In this document: positions 22,579 through 33,708 of the stretch, piece by piece
Layout of the letters: the number at the start of each line of letters is the position of its first letter
How positions within the stretch are numbered: the first letter of the stretch is position 1
Assembly (NCBI GenBank): GCA_039000515.1
Contig: JBCFYV010000012.1
Coordinates: forward strand, 37,527,407-37,591,406
Length of the DNA: 64,000 nt
Origin: Timema cristinae
Lineage: Eukaryota; Arthropoda; Insecta; Phasmatodea; Timematidae
Direction: 5' to 3'
The notes under the pieces: generated by a model
What the model saw: the letters and a program-made list of their open reading frames with translations, nothing else
Told to the model about the DNA's origin: nothing
Databases searched by the model: none
Program-made: the position numbers and the translations under genes

Positions 22579-23440
22579 TAACACACTTGAGGCCAAAATT
22601 TAACTAGGCTCCCTGAGATGTAAAACTCGCCCATCACTTTACCAAAAACTTAGAAATTTTGCCAGGTTTATTTAAAAATATTTTCAGCTGTAAAATAAAG
22701 CAATAAATAGTTTGACTTTATCGATATTTCTACAGTATTTTGGTACCTGTTTACCAATTTCCTGCTTCATAACCTCATGGAAGTTGCCCTAAAATGTTAA
22801 TACTGGTACGTGAATAAACTATTCATAACATATTGCAATTTAGCTCTTGAGGGTGAAAAGGTTTTTCCTGACATTTATGAAATGATCTATGGCCAATTCG
22901 AAATCAGCTCTCCAAACAACATGGTTATGCGAAATTTCATGCAAATTGAACACTAAATAACGAATTTAAAAATGTACCCCAGATTTAATAATGTTAAGGG
23001 ATGAATACAAACTTATATTTTGTTTAATGTAAGTCTACTTAATCAAATGACACTTCCTGTATATTATTTCTGTTGTCATTATCCCTTTTTCTCAACTAAT
23101 ACAAAGCCTACAGAGATGAATAAGGTATCAGTGGATAGGATTTTTTTTTTACCGACCTCTGACATAGCATAATCAGTTTGCGTTAAAACACATTGTTTGT
23201 TTAAAATTCAAGTTAAAAGAAAATCTAACAATATTTTTGTATCAATTACTGAAAATAAACTCTCTTTGCTATTTTGTGTATACACTTCAGTGGGGTGAAA
23301 TCCCCCCCCCCCGCCCCCCGATGCGACGCCCCTAGTAAAAATACTTTTATTATAATATTTTAAAAAGATTATGAAACAAAACATATTACAATTAAGACAG
23401 TTAAATTTAAAATTATCAGGCTTTTGAATAATGGTGAAAT
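22579..23440. other. AT-rich spacer with poly-C tract
   Basis: No gene. A C-rich tract at 23301-23320 is followed by GATGCGACGCCCCTAG. Otherwise AT-rich. Confidence 0.4.
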
Positions 23441-23444
23441 AGAT

Positions 23445-23446
23445 TG

Positions 23447-23538
<92 letters not shown>

Positions 23539-23579
23539 TTATTCACAAAATATTTTAATAAACTTAGAATTGATTATAT

Positions 23580-23662
<83 letters not shown>

Positions 23663-23695
23663 TCACAAATTATTTTAATAAACTTAGAATTGATG
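23445..23695. repeat. compound (TA)n-(GA)n microsatellite duplicated with 120-bp period
   Basis: (TA)n followed by (GA)n and then ATTATTCACAAA...AACTTAGAATTGAT occurs twice with an exact 120-bp offset (unique parts at about 23538-23574 and 23658-23694). The unique parts differ at very few positions, so the duplication is recent or an assembly artefact. Confidence 0.9.
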
Positions 23696-23939
23696 ATGAT
23701 GTATCTAAAGCAGAAATAGTAAGGAAAACCTCATGTATATCTTCCAAGATGGTTATTTTTTAACATAACTCTGTTGATCCCTTTTATAATGTTATATATT
23801 TTCATAATATATTGATTGAGTCATAAATACTAATTATACATCTCTCCCTATTAAATTTTAAAATGTGTTTCGAAAGTAAAATAATTAGTTATTATTAACC
23901 CAACCTGTTACTTGGGTACGATGCTAGAATAGACTGGTC

Positions 23940-24110
23940 TAAAGCTTCAGGCTCGAAATAGATTGTACTGCTAATTCTAATCTCGGTTGAATGCACTTTA
24001 TATGGTTTTCCCCATGTGATGTATGTATCACTGTGGTTTTACCATCCTCCCTCCATGCTAATATGTGTCCACTTCCTTTGTAATAATCTCCCCATTCGTA
24101 TAGGATCTTA
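23940..24110 (+). mobile_element. SINE family B, worn
   Basis: AATCTCGGTTGAATGCACT, ATATGGTTTTCCCC, CCTCCCTCCATGC and TGTCCACTTCC appear in family B order. The tail is lost. Confidence 0.55.
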
Positions 24111-24821
24111 TCTTGAGGTGACATAATTTGAGTCCAGTCTAGATAATATATCATATTTGCAGATAATTCCCAATCGATGTTCTTTCACCTCGTAATCCAA
24201 AGATTTTGGGCACTGATATGATGTTAAATACAAAACATTCGTTAAACCTAATTTACTTACGAATAGCCTCATCCAACAGCTAGGAAAAGCTAGCAGATTA
24301 TCTTTCATATATCCATACACCAAACCATATTAGCTGTAAACCCATGTATTAAGCAGTGTCACTTTTGAGTGTCAGAACTTTCACAAAAAACTTTTTTCAT
24401 TAGTTTTTCTTTTAGGAATTTTTAAATTATTAAAATATAAAATTATAAAAATAACCTTTCGAATGATTATTTTGTTCTAGTAGCGGCTTCTGTAGTTCAC
24501 TTAAAAATGAATTTAAAATGAAATCTTCCAAAAAGTTGCCTTCACTTCATAAATAAATATGGTGAACCTAACTGATGAAGGCGGTGATGGCGTCAATATA
24601 AAGCCCTATTTGTGCGCTTGTGTTTGAAAAATACAAGGAATTTATTTTGAACATTATATTTTGTATGTTTTTTTTAATCAAAATTTTAATTTTTTATTTA
24701 CGTTATACTTTAGAGTTTCCAGTTATTAGAAGATAAAAGTGTCAATACGTTATTTTTTAATGCATTATTTCCTACACTATAATATCTCCTGTTAACATAA
24801 CCACGAAGCAAAAAATATAAT
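24111..24821. other. AT-rich spacer
   Basis: No recognised gene or repeat. The minus-strand open frames around 24108-24323 have no recognisable domain. Confidence 0.4.
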
Positions 24822-24832
24822 AGTTTTATTAA

Positions 24833-25124
24833 GGGTGACCTGGTGATCTAGGGGTAAGGTGTCAGACTTCTGTGCTGGCGACCGGGGTTCAATCCTCGGT
24901 CCCGGCAAAGATTTATCTGATTATCAAACCCTTCCTTCACCTCTGACAAGACATCTTGTGAATGTGGAGAATGCCAGGCCTCCACCGTGGTTCGGATTCC
25001 ACGTTAAACTGTAGGTCCTTCATTTCATCTCACAGTCACCCTATCATTACACATTAGCGTAAGTGCGTATAACCCGAATGGGCAGTAAGACGCGGTGCTA
25101 ATAATAATAATAATAATAATAATA
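24833..25124 (+). mobile_element. SINE family A, full length, with TSD
   Basis: Complete copy from GGGTGACCTGGTGATCTAGG to GCGGTGCTAATAAT. A perfect 11-bp TSD AGTTTTATTAA flanks it at 24822-24832 and 25125-25135. The A and B boxes are intact apart from one change in the A box. Confidence 0.95.
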
Positions 25125-25135
25125 AGTTTTATTAA

Positions 25136-25975
25136 TAATGTTTTGTTCTTTCAATGAGTTATGAAAAACAACTAAACAGTATTCTTTAAGTAAGTATGGC
25201 CTATTGTTTATAATATTTTAATGACTCTTTTGATTAACAATTTAGTTCTATAAGATTTGATATTTGTGATTTTCAAAAAATATACCTAATGTTTTAAGTG
25301 TAATGGAAGAATCTGGAACCTTATTTAAGGTCTTGACTAGCAAATCTAATGGGAATAGAAAGACCAGTGGGACTATCTAGATGCATTACAAATACTTCTT
25401 CGTGATAATTCTTATTTTTATTAATTATAACAAATTGTATGGACACATTTTTAAACTGGAAGATTTTCGCTGAAACGGCTCGTAAAATATTCTGTCACGT
25501 ATCCAGCGTATTATATTTCGAACATCTGCTAGGGAATAAACAAAGACCTATATTACCTAGTTGCCGTGCAGTGTGTGCTTTGCTAAGCCAGAAAGCGGTG
25601 TACCTTGTCCAATTCTAGTTTGTTTACGTACCACAGGTTGTCGTGCAGTACGTCCCTATTCACCTGTCATGTAATTGTACATCGTCATCTTGCGTGGCTC
25701 AACTTTATTTATTATAGTATACAATTTGATCGTAATAAACCATCTAATTGAATAATATGAAATATGATTATATGAAATATAGCCAACTAGGATATTTAAC
25801 ATGCAATCTCTAAACACATGATTATGCCTATTCGTGACTGACAAGCTAACCTTTTGCGTGAACTGATATTTTAGGTCCACGGCCGTCGATTCCACTTCAC
25901 TGTAAAAGGGTAAACCCCATATTTAAATAAATATAATTAATATTTTTATCTTGTCAGGAATTGAACACCTGCATT
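25136..25975. other. AT-rich spacer
   Basis: No gene recognised. A family-D-like scrap (TTTAACATGCAATCTCTAAAC) is visible at about 25795. Confidence 0.4.
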
Positions 25976-26213
25976 GGTTAGTCACAAGGTCTAAGCCATT
26001 GCTCTTGAAATAGACTGAATGATCCATGGTGGGGAGTTTGGGGATAGAATCTCAGCCCGGGACTATTGAGGGCGATTTTCCCTTAAAGGTTTCCCACGCT
26101 TCATTCATGCAAATATGAGTACACTTCCTCTAAACTCCTACCTTTATCATTCCTACACCATTTGTTTAAGTATGTGGATATCCTGGATGGGTAGTAAGAT
26201 ACTGTGCCCAAAA
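25976..26213 (+). mobile_element. SINE family B
   Basis: A-box-like AAGGTCTAAGCC, worn B box GATAGAATCTC, then TTGAGGGCGATTTTCCC, GAGTACACTTCCTCTAAA and tail CCTGGATGGGTAGTAAGA. Confidence 0.75.
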
Positions 26214-26305
26214 ACAGGGATCAAACCATAGACTCTTAGATTATTAAACAGACGCACTACCATTTGTACTTAAATATGGAATGGGTGGTAAAAGATTAGC
26301 CTGAG

Positions 26306-26693
26306 TTAAGGTGGAAGTAACTGAGATTAAGTTAAGGGCAATGTTTTTGAAGTTTTTATATCAACACTTTTTTTGCCAAAATTAATAAAATGTTGCTTCT
26401 GTAGAAACATAATGTTTAATTTTATTCACATGGTGATATCATTAGTTCTTGAATATCTGTCAAGAGTGTCCTGGAATTTAATGACATATTTATATGCATT
26501 TAAAAAGGTAATCTAATATTACTGCGCTCATGACAGATATTCAACAACTGTTGATATCACCATGTGAATAAAATTAAACACTATGTTTCTACTAAAGCAA
26601 TATTCTATTATTTATTTTGTCCAAATAAATGTTTTGATATAAAAACTACAAAAACACTGCCCTTAACTCGCGTTACTAGCACTCCCACCTTAA
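26306..26693. mobile_element. TTAA-flanked fold-back MITE, copy 1
   Basis: TTAA-GGTGGAAGT at the left and ACTCCCACC-TTAA at the right bound an element whose two halves are inverted copies over most of their length, for example CACATGGTGATATCA (left) and TGATATCACCATGTG (right). It has no coding capacity. TTAA may be a target duplication, as for piggyBac- or Kolobok-type elements, or part of the terminus. Sister copies lie at 30984-31359 and 35919-36311. Confidence 0.85.
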
Positions 26694-26761
26694 CTACCAT
26701 TATACAATATAAATTGTGCTTCAAGAGCACACACTATATTTTACAAATTGTATTTTGGTAC

Positions 26762-26960
26762 TGTTGCTTACTTCCCGTCTGGGCTATACACATTTAACTA
26801 TAGCGATGAAGCAGAAATGAGTGAGGTGAAAATAAGAAGAAATTCACACGCGTTTATGTGTAGAGAGAGTGGTAAACCATTTAAAGAAAATAACCCCCAG
26901 TACATCTAGCCAGGATCCAAACCCTGACCCTCTGAACACTAGCAAACCAGACCAGATGAG
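26762..26960 (-). mobile_element. SINE family B
   Basis: Tail complement CTTCCCGTCTGGGCTATAC, body segment GAGAGTGGTAAACCATTTA and GTACATCTAGCCAGGATCC. The head is lost. Confidence 0.65.
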
Positions 26961-27517
26961 ATTGGTTTATTCAACGTGCCCACAGCTGCAAGTATAATAT
27001 ATTACACAATCTAAACGACAATTTATATTTTAATTTTAGTTGAGGGATTACCGTGCACTATCTAAACTCAAGCCTATGCCGTCACTTCAAATTAACTTAA
27101 CCTACAGCAGCATTGTTGTTACTGAATGCCTGATCCCTTAGTCAGCTACAACAGTTTACATTATATTAAAATAGATATGAGCATATAATAATTATTTATT
27201 ATATTAGAGATTTCCCGGAATCGTATCCAATATCTGAGAAGAAGGATTTTAGCTAACTCTGAACTTTAAACCCAGGGTTTAATCCCATACATATGAATTG
27301 ATTACCTTTTTTCCCCATCATAGTTCCATCCTTTCTTCTAGATCATGATCGTATATTACCTAATAAATCCATCCTCTTCTGTTTCCAATCCATCGTGTAC
27401 ATACAATTTAGATGGGAAGGAACATTTTTGACGGGTATCAAAGGTGCTTAAAAAGATTATTTTTTTGTATTTATACATTAAATTATGCTATAAAAAACTG
27501 TTACTTTATACTTGTCG
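26961..27517. other. spacer without recognised features
   Basis: No gene-like frame or repeat family recognised. Confidence 0.4.
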
Positions 27518-28063
27518 GGCGCAAAGCCCGAAAACGGCCAATGGACTGATTTTTTTTCTCGATCCCAGGACTGGACGTTTTAAAATGACCAAAGCCACAT
27601 GTTCTATTCACTTTCGGGCTATGACCGTTTCCAAACAGCCAAATCTAGGATTGTGCAACTACTAAACGACAAAATCTTGAAATAACATTTTAGTCCGTTT
27701 CTCGACCATCCTGTGCAGTTGGTTCAGGCCCAATTTTGAGCAGCCACATAAATTAAAGAGGGCAAGTGGATCTAATTGATTTATAAACAGAACCAGAGAT
27801 TACAAATTTATTTTAAATTACCAAGACCACCAGACCAAATTTGTTTTTTAAACCTAACCTAGCCTAACCTAGCCTAATCTAACCTAATGACTGTATTCTC
27901 AAATTTGGTCGTTTAGTATTTGCTCATACCTAGGTTTGGTTGTTTTGAGACGGATAAAGCCCTAAATTGAATATGGTTTTGGGTTTTGGTGATTCTATAG
28001 CTTTCAATCCTAGGATTGAGCAAAAAATCCGTCCATTGGCCGTTTTCGGGTTTTGCGTCCAAC
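27518..28063. mobile_element. long inverted repeat element with about 240-bp spacer
   Basis: The left arm (27518-27668) and right arm (27908-28063) are inverted copies of about 150 bp; GAAAACGGCCAATGGAC faces GTCCATTGGCCGTTTTC. The tips read approximately TTGGACGCAAA. This is the form of a fold-back or non-autonomous DNA transposon. The TSD is not resolved. Short open frames in the arms are mirror products of the repeat, not genes. Confidence 0.7.
27853..27887 (-). repeat. interstitial arthropod telomere-like (TTAGG)n
   Basis: Seven consecutive 5-bp units on the plus strand: CCTAA CCTAG CCTAA CCTAG CCTAA TCTAA CCTAA. The complement is the arthropod telomere motif TTAGG. It lies in the spacer between the two inverted arms. 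Confidence 0.75.
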
Positions 28064-28242
28064 ATATATATAATTTCAATAGATATAAAACACCAATAAT
28101 ATAGCAAAACACTATAAATGTTGACCACGAAGCAGCCTGTTTGTATTTTCAAAAAGTTCCTCCTTATCAGAATCTTACTCTAGTTGACTAAAACTAAAGC
28201 ATACACTTAAACAGAACTCTCATATTATTATTTTTAGTATAT

Positions 28243-28469
28243 TATTATTATTAGCCCCACGTCTTACTACCCGTTCGGGCTATACGTACTTACGCTAATG
28301 TGTAATGGTAGGGTTATTATGAAATGAAATTGAGAACCTACAGTTTAACGTGGGATCCGAACCACGGTGGAGGCCTGGCATTCCACACATTCACAAGTTG
28401 TGATTAATACACGTCTTGTCAGGAAAGGTTTGGCAATCAGATAAATCTGTGCCGGGACCGAGGATTGAA
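28243..28469 (-). mobile_element. SINE family A, truncated and internally altered
   Basis: (ATT)n, then tail and body of family A, with a short foreign insertion (about GTGATTAATACA) near 28398-28412. It ends inside the T-arm region (ATTGAACC), so the tRNA head is mostly missing. Confidence 0.85.
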
Positions 28470-29011
28470 CCATCTCTGATATTCTTTATTTGTATTTAAC
28501 CCCTCTAACCATTCGTTAATTATTGGTTTGTGTTATTTATCAAGATATATCTAAACCAAACGTTGCTTGATTTCCTTTACAATGGGATCAAATCTGAGCC
28601 AAACTGGCTTAGAGTTATAATCTTTCCTACACACACAAATACACGCACACATAATATATTATTATTAAAAAAAACCATGTTACAATATCATTTTTAAAGA
28701 ACATTTGCTATACAAAACATCAATTTTATATTTGTTCCTCAGTTCATTTCTATTCATGTTGATTCAATCGATCTGTACCAAGTTTTGTAAGGATTTAAGG
28801 GGAAACAAAATATAAGTTCTCACATACACAATTTACAGATATGGGTTAATCACTTGCTACCTCAATAATAAATTATTAGCTTTAAAAAAATCGATATATA
28901 ATTTTCAAAATTATTTAAGATTTTATAATGATATTACTGTTACTATCCTTTCAAGCTATTTGAAAATCGGATTGATTTTAAGGACACAAGACTTGAACAA
29001 ATTACTTTAAG
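28470..29011. other. AT-rich spacer
   Basis: No recognised gene or repeat family. Confidence 0.4.
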
Positions 29012-29165
29012 GAAGGTAATCAGAGCTTATCTGGAAGTAGAACGGAAAACCCGCATGTAACAACCCCCCTTACACCTCACTCAAGTGCACTCAACCGGGA
29101 TTCGAAGCAAATCTTGACTTCCCATACCCTCTGGCACAAAAATAACCTGGCCTATCAAATTTATG
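29012..29165 (-). mobile_element. SINE family B fragment
   Basis: GTGCACTCAACCGGGATTCG and preceding body blocks match family B on the minus strand. The tail is missing and the copy is weakly preserved. Confidence 0.5.
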
Positions 29166-29748
29166 TTGTCGTTTCGAATTGAACTATTAATATCGTAGCT
29201 AACAACATGCCATAATTCGAGACAAACAAGATGTTTGCGGGATCATTTATTTAAACCGCGATTAAGTGAACAGTAGCGTTTATTATATGATCTCTTTATT
29301 CCCCTAGAGACGCCATTTATTGTTCTATAAATCGTTGCATCCATTTTTTTCAGTGTTTTTTTAAACAGTTTCAAACACACCACTAAGCAGAACTGCCAAC
29401 GGCAGATGATGTATAAAAACCCAATTGGTCTCGTGCTGTGTAAAGTAGCTTCAAAAAAAGTCTCTAAAATGAGTCTGCCTCATAAAACTAGCTAGTACAG
29501 GCAGCAATGCGGCACAAGCATTCATAAACTGTGCCCTCAAGAGTTACACAAACAGGAAGTAGGCCTATTATATGTCTATTACCTTGTCTATGACATTTCC
29601 AATATAAAAAAAATACTAAATTATACCTATAATGATGAAGGCTGGCAAGTTATGCTTTTAAATTATTCATGTTTATTTCTTTAAAAATGGCATAAACATT
29701 TTTTTTTTCGTACAAGGAGATGAGTGTGTTTGAAAATGTCTTTGGTTT
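29166..29748. other. AT-rich spacer
   Basis: No recognised gene or repeat family. Confidence 0.4.
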
Positions 29749-29758
29749 AACTAATGTT

Positions 29759-29998
29759 CTTCTGTGCTGGCGGCCGGGGTTCAATCCTCGGTCCCGGCAC
29801 AGATTTATCTGATTAACAAACCCTTCCTTCACCTCTGACAAGACATCTTGTGAATGTGGGGAATGCCAGGCCTCCACCGTGGTTTGGATTCCACGTTAAA
29901 CTGTAGGTCCTTCATTTCATCTCACAATCACCCTACCATTACACATTAGCGTAAGTGAGTACAACCCGAACGGGTAGTAAGACGCGGTGCTAATAATA

Positions 29999-30038
<40 letters not shown>

Positions 30039-30045
30039 TAATAAT
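29759..30045 (+). mobile_element. SINE family A, 5-prime truncated in the head, with TSD
   Basis: Begins within the tRNA-like head (TTCTGTGCTGGCGGCC) so the A box is missing, while the B box GGTTCAATCC and everything downstream are intact. A 10-bp TSD AACTAATGTT lies at 29749-29758 and 30046-30055. A long (AAT)n tail is present. Confidence 0.95.
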
Positions 30046-30059
30046 AACTAATGTTGTCT

Positions 30060-30243
30060 GATTTTCTTTTGAAGGAGAGGTCGGGGGACTCTAATCTAGA
30101 CTGGGTTCGCTAAGTTGTATTTTCCTTGAATAGTTTCTCTTTGAACGCAAATAAAGATGCACTCCATCTAAAATTCTATCATCCTTCACAACAAACCGTT
30201 TTAGTGTAACTATGTGGATAGTCGTGGATGGGTAGTAAGACAA
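30060..30243 (+). mobile_element. SINE family B, worn, 5-prime truncated
   Basis: Recognisable from GAGGTCGGGGGACTC to the tail CGTGGATGGGTAGTAAGACA. Body blocks GATGCACTCCATCTAAA and ATCATCCTTCAC are in order. Confidence 0.65.
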
Positions 30244-30983
30244 TAAGAATGCAAACAATTGGGAAAATATTGTGTTACAGGCTAGGTCATATTTTTTTGC
30301 ATTTTAAATGTTTAAATTAAATTCACTGGCTTTAGAGATGAGTGTTTAAATACAGCCTTTATATTAGAAACTACACAATCATCCCCATTGTAACTATAAT
30401 TAATATCATATGATTATGAAGTAAACATAAAATATTGCTACAAATCTAGGGGGTTTATTGAATTACATTATATGATTATAGCTTTGGTTATTTCATGTTC
30501 ATCTATCTATAGCTAAACATTTGCATCTACAGATGAGGTGGCAATCTCAAAAACTCTGGTCTATTCGAAAGGAAATATCCTAACAGTGCGAAATTTCTTA
30601 TATTAATGGCAGTTTTGAAAATTCAAATACTCTAAGATAATCCTCAATTTATCTTAGAATCTTTTGTTGTGACATTGGAAAAAAAACACCTTTATTCGTA
30701 TGAGAAAGAATAGATTTATTATGTGTCAAGCTATTTACGTTGATCTCAGACTTGCGACATTTCTTGTGAAGTGTTGTTGGAGACTAGTTTCTTTCACATA
30801 TTCAGAATTAAAAAAACACACTTCTATAATAAATACTTATAAAGTGAGGATTTTAATTCCATAAGAATATGTTATAACCTTTTCTAACATTTTTGCTTAT
30901 AAAAGTATTCAGAATAGCAAAGAATTTCTTGAATAACGCTGGATTTTTGGGTTTCTGCAAAGTGTCTCAATGTTCCAGCCCCT
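30244..30983. other. AT-rich spacer
   Basis: No recognised gene or repeat family. Confidence 0.4.
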
Positions 30984-31359
30984 TTAAGTTGGGAGTGTAG
31001 GGGAAGTGATAAATGGTAAATGTTTTTAAAGTTTTTGTATAAACACTTTTTTTTGTCAAAATAAATAAAATATTTCTATAGTAGAAACACTTATTTTAAT
31101 TTTCTTCACATGGCGATATCAACAGTTCAAGGTTGTCCTAGAATTTAATGATAACTTGCCATTTTCATTAAAAAAAATTGTCTTCCAATGCCACTATGTG
31201 CATGACGGATATTCAGCAACTGTTGATATCACCATAAGAATAAAATTAAACCATATGTTTCTACACTAGCAATTTTTTTTTTGTGGCAAAAAAAAAGTTT
31301 TGTTATAAGAACTGCGAAAACACTCACCATTTCTCACGTCCCCTACAATCCCGCCTTAA
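30984..31359. mobile_element. TTAA-flanked fold-back MITE, copy 2
   Basis: TTAA at 30984-30987 and 31356-31359 bounds the element. The termini are GTTGGGAGTG and the inverted AATCCCGCC. Inverted halves are shared with copies 1 and 3 (GGCGATATCAACAGTT against CAACTGTTGATATCACC). It is the most diverged of the three, with expanded T and A runs. Confidence 0.8.
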
Positions 31360-31748
31360 CACATGAGCCTTAACTCTTCTTAGATTAAACCTAATATAAT
31401 ATGTACTAACTGTCGTGGCGTAGCTTACCTTCTCTGCGGGATTGTGTGTTCGAGCCAGGGTCGAGGAATTAACTAAATATTCAGAAGACAGAAAATGATG
31501 GGCTTTCTATGCTCGGAAATCTAATGAACTAATAGCCAAAAGTTTTTTTTTTAATTTGAAGTAGGATTAAGTCCAAAAGTTTTATCTGTAAGTTATAACA
31601 CCAAATGTATAGTCTATTTGAGTAGGATTTCTTTGCGAAAGTCAGTGGCGGCTCGTGTATAGGCACTGCGGAACTGCAGCACCCCCTATTCCACTTGATA
31701 TTATGTAACTGTGCGCTTCACATTGCCAACGACGTATTGTTTGACTGT

Positions 31749-31764
31749 TGTGCGCATGCGCACA
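31749..31764. promoter_or_regulatory. 16-bp palindrome containing an NRF1-like site
   Basis: TGTGCGCATGCGCACA is a perfect palindrome containing the NRF1 consensus TGCGCATGCGCA. It lies about 100 bp inside the left end of the hAT element, where a transposase promoter could be expected. Confidence 0.5.
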
Positions 31765-31998
31765 TAGAAGGAGAGTGTGGATGAAGGCGAGACTGCCAGG
31801 TAAAGAGAGCACTGTTTCTCTTACAGTGCTGGGTCTGGCGTGATGGTGGAAGGAAGTTTTATTTACTCAGCGTGTGTTGTGCTAAAAAACCATGTACCAT
31901 ATTCTTGAATGTGATAAAGTGTAGAAGAGTGTAGACTTAGATTATTATTCTGCTTCCAGCTAATCTATTTGATTAATTTTTTTCGGTTATTTTATTTA

Positions 31999-32148
31999 AA
32001 AGAAAGACTAAATGCGCTTGCAGTACTTTCAATGGAGAAAAATTTCCTCAATTGTCATCCAGAGATCAAGGAGAAAATTATGGAGCTTTTTGCGCAATTT
32101 AAAACAAGAAGAATGGATTTCATTTTTAAATTAATAGATCAAGCTTGA
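31999..32148 (+). pseudogene. C-terminal fragment of hAT transposase
   Basis: An open frame of 49 codons ending in TGA reads KERLNALAVLSMEKNF followed by a helical, charged tail. The RLNALA-x-LS-x-EK block is the typical end of the hAT dimerisation (hATC) region. Only this tail remains; the catalytic part is deleted. It sits inside terminal repeats and a TSD, which supports the assignment. Confidence 0.7.
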
Positions 32149-32351
32149 ACTGTAACAATTTAAGTTAAAGCAAGTAAAACATGTTGTTTTTTTTGTTAAA
32201 ATTTTATCAAGTTCCTGAATAATTTTTTTATACATTTTTTTCCTTTTACACAATTTTAAAACAAAGGCTAAACATTTTCTAAATGCAGCACCCCCACTAA
32301 TTTTAGCTACGAGCGGCCACTGGTGAAAGTGAACCAACTTCTGCATAAAGG

Positions 32352-32492
32352 TAGAAATTGTGAGAAAATCACAGTGATAAACCACAACTCCCGATACACT
32401 CGGCTGAGAATCTAACCTATATTTCCCTTCACAAAAAACACATGTATTATGAGCCTGATATCTTAAACCATGAGAACACCGGTGCCGTCAAA
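32352..32492 (-). mobile_element. SINE family B fragment
   Basis: GATACACTCGGCTGAGAATC and the head complement (TATCTTAAACCATGAGAACA) match family B on the minus strand. Worn. Confidence 0.45.
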
Positions 32493-32886
32493 GTTAAGTT
32501 AAAGTATAACCAGAATGGTTAGAAATACATTGTTCTAAAAAAAAAGTAAGCAACACAATGTATAAAAAGTATTAAAAGTCATATGGTAACCACGTTCACT
32601 TTTTAAAGATTGTGTCAATTATTACATCTATAAGAGAGTTCTGTTTATAAATGTTGGCCCCTCCACATCTAGTTCTACTTTCTCATAACAAGAGAAAGTA
32701 TTGCGATAGTGGCAAAATTTATCTCGATATTATGACGAATTTTGACGTTTTTTGTGAACATTAACTTAACATAAAAAAGTGTATTTTACCATTCTGTCTG
32801 TCCACATGTATGTCTGTCTATCTGTCCCTTGCCACGGACCCAAAATGATCAGATGGATTTTATTAAAACTTGATATTTAGATTAAT
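32493..32886. other. spacer without recognised features
   Basis: No recognised gene or repeat family. Confidence 0.4.
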
Positions 32887-32926
32887 CACAACTTGTGAAT
32901 GTGGGGAATGCCAGGCCTCCACCGTG
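32887..32926 (+). mobile_element. 40-bp piece of SINE family A, inverted relative to its neighbour
   Basis: ACTTGTGAATGTGGGGAATG...CACCGTGG is a middle segment of family A with neither head nor tail. Its complement recurs at about 33079-33117 in the adjoining minus-strand copy, giving a roughly 37-bp inverted repeat. Confidence 0.8.
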
Positions 32927-32959
32927 GTATATTTTTAAATGAGTTTTTCTTCTTCTTCT

Positions 32960-33117
32960 TCTTATTATTATTATTAGCACCGCGTCTTACTACCTGTTCG
33001 GGTTATACTCACTTACGCTAATGTGTAATGGTAGGGTGATTGTGAGATGAAATGAAGGACCTACAGTTTAACGTGGAATCCGAACCACGGTGGAGGCCTG
33101 GCATTCCCCACATTCAT
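32960..33117 (-). mobile_element. SINE family A, 5-prime truncated
   Basis: (TTC)n/(ATT)n, tail complement TACCTGTTCGGGTTATAC and the body up to CCCCACATTCA. The 5-prime half is absent. No clear TSD. Confidence 0.88.
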
Positions 33118-33488
33118 TCTCTTAATATTGATAAGTGAATATTTTCCCTAGATTTAAAATTAATATAAACAAATTGACACATCTTTATATTTTTACATTT
33201 CAAGTATATTTATGTTACCTTAGAACTGTAGTTATCGGATCTCCACAGGCAGCTGATGTCAAGCTAAACATGAATAATATAACAAATATATATAATATTA
33301 TTTTTTATTTCATGTTTATCTTCATACATTTACGGCATTAATATTGAAGTGTTTATTTATGTTTTCCCCCTAAGTATTGTCGCTGTCTATTCATCTGTGT
33401 AAGTCATTCATTTTCAAGTTGCTTTGACAACCAAGTAATCCCATAAAAACTGAGGATTTATAGTAGTGTGTGTAAAACTAAGATATTT
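33118..33488. other. AT-rich spacer
   Basis: No recognised gene or repeat family. Confidence 0.4.
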
Positions 33489-33708
33489 TCATCACAATAC
33501 GCATATATTATAATTACTCTAATGGAGAGGGATGTGGAAGCAAACATTTAAGAGGTAATTCACAAGCATTTGCTTATAAGGAGAGGTAAAACAGTTTAAG
33601 GAAAAACCAACCTTAGTAGACGCGACTGAGATTCAAACCCAAATCTCCTCAGCAGGTCAGTCAAACGCGAGAGTGACAACTTAGACAATTGGGCCACTGA
33701 AGCGGGTA
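33489..33708 (-). mobile_element. SINE family B, diverged subgroup
   Basis: Head complement ATTGGGCCACTGAAGCGGGT and the subgroup-specific body (AAGAGGTAATTCACAAGC) are well preserved. The tail hairpin is lost. Confidence 0.8.

Larger units (their letters stand above)
31643..32322 (+). mobile_element. hAT element, internally deleted, with transposase tail
   Basis: The left end CAGTGGCGGCTCGTG and right-end complement CAGTGGCCGCTCGTAG are terminal inverted repeats. The 8-bp flanks GCGAAAGT (31635-31642) and GTGAAAGT (32323-32330) match at 7 of 8 positions. It keeps the coding end of a transposase (31999-32148), so it is a deletion derivative of an autonomous element rather than a random MITE. 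GCAGCACCCCC blocks occur near both ends. Confidence 0.85.

Noticed and set aside
23208..23629. Open frames full of IYIYIY, SLSLSL and RERERE
   Set aside because: Translations of TA and GA microsatellites.
27444..28152. Open frames on both strands sharing PKTANG and KQPNLG
   Set aside because: Mirror products of the long inverted repeat.
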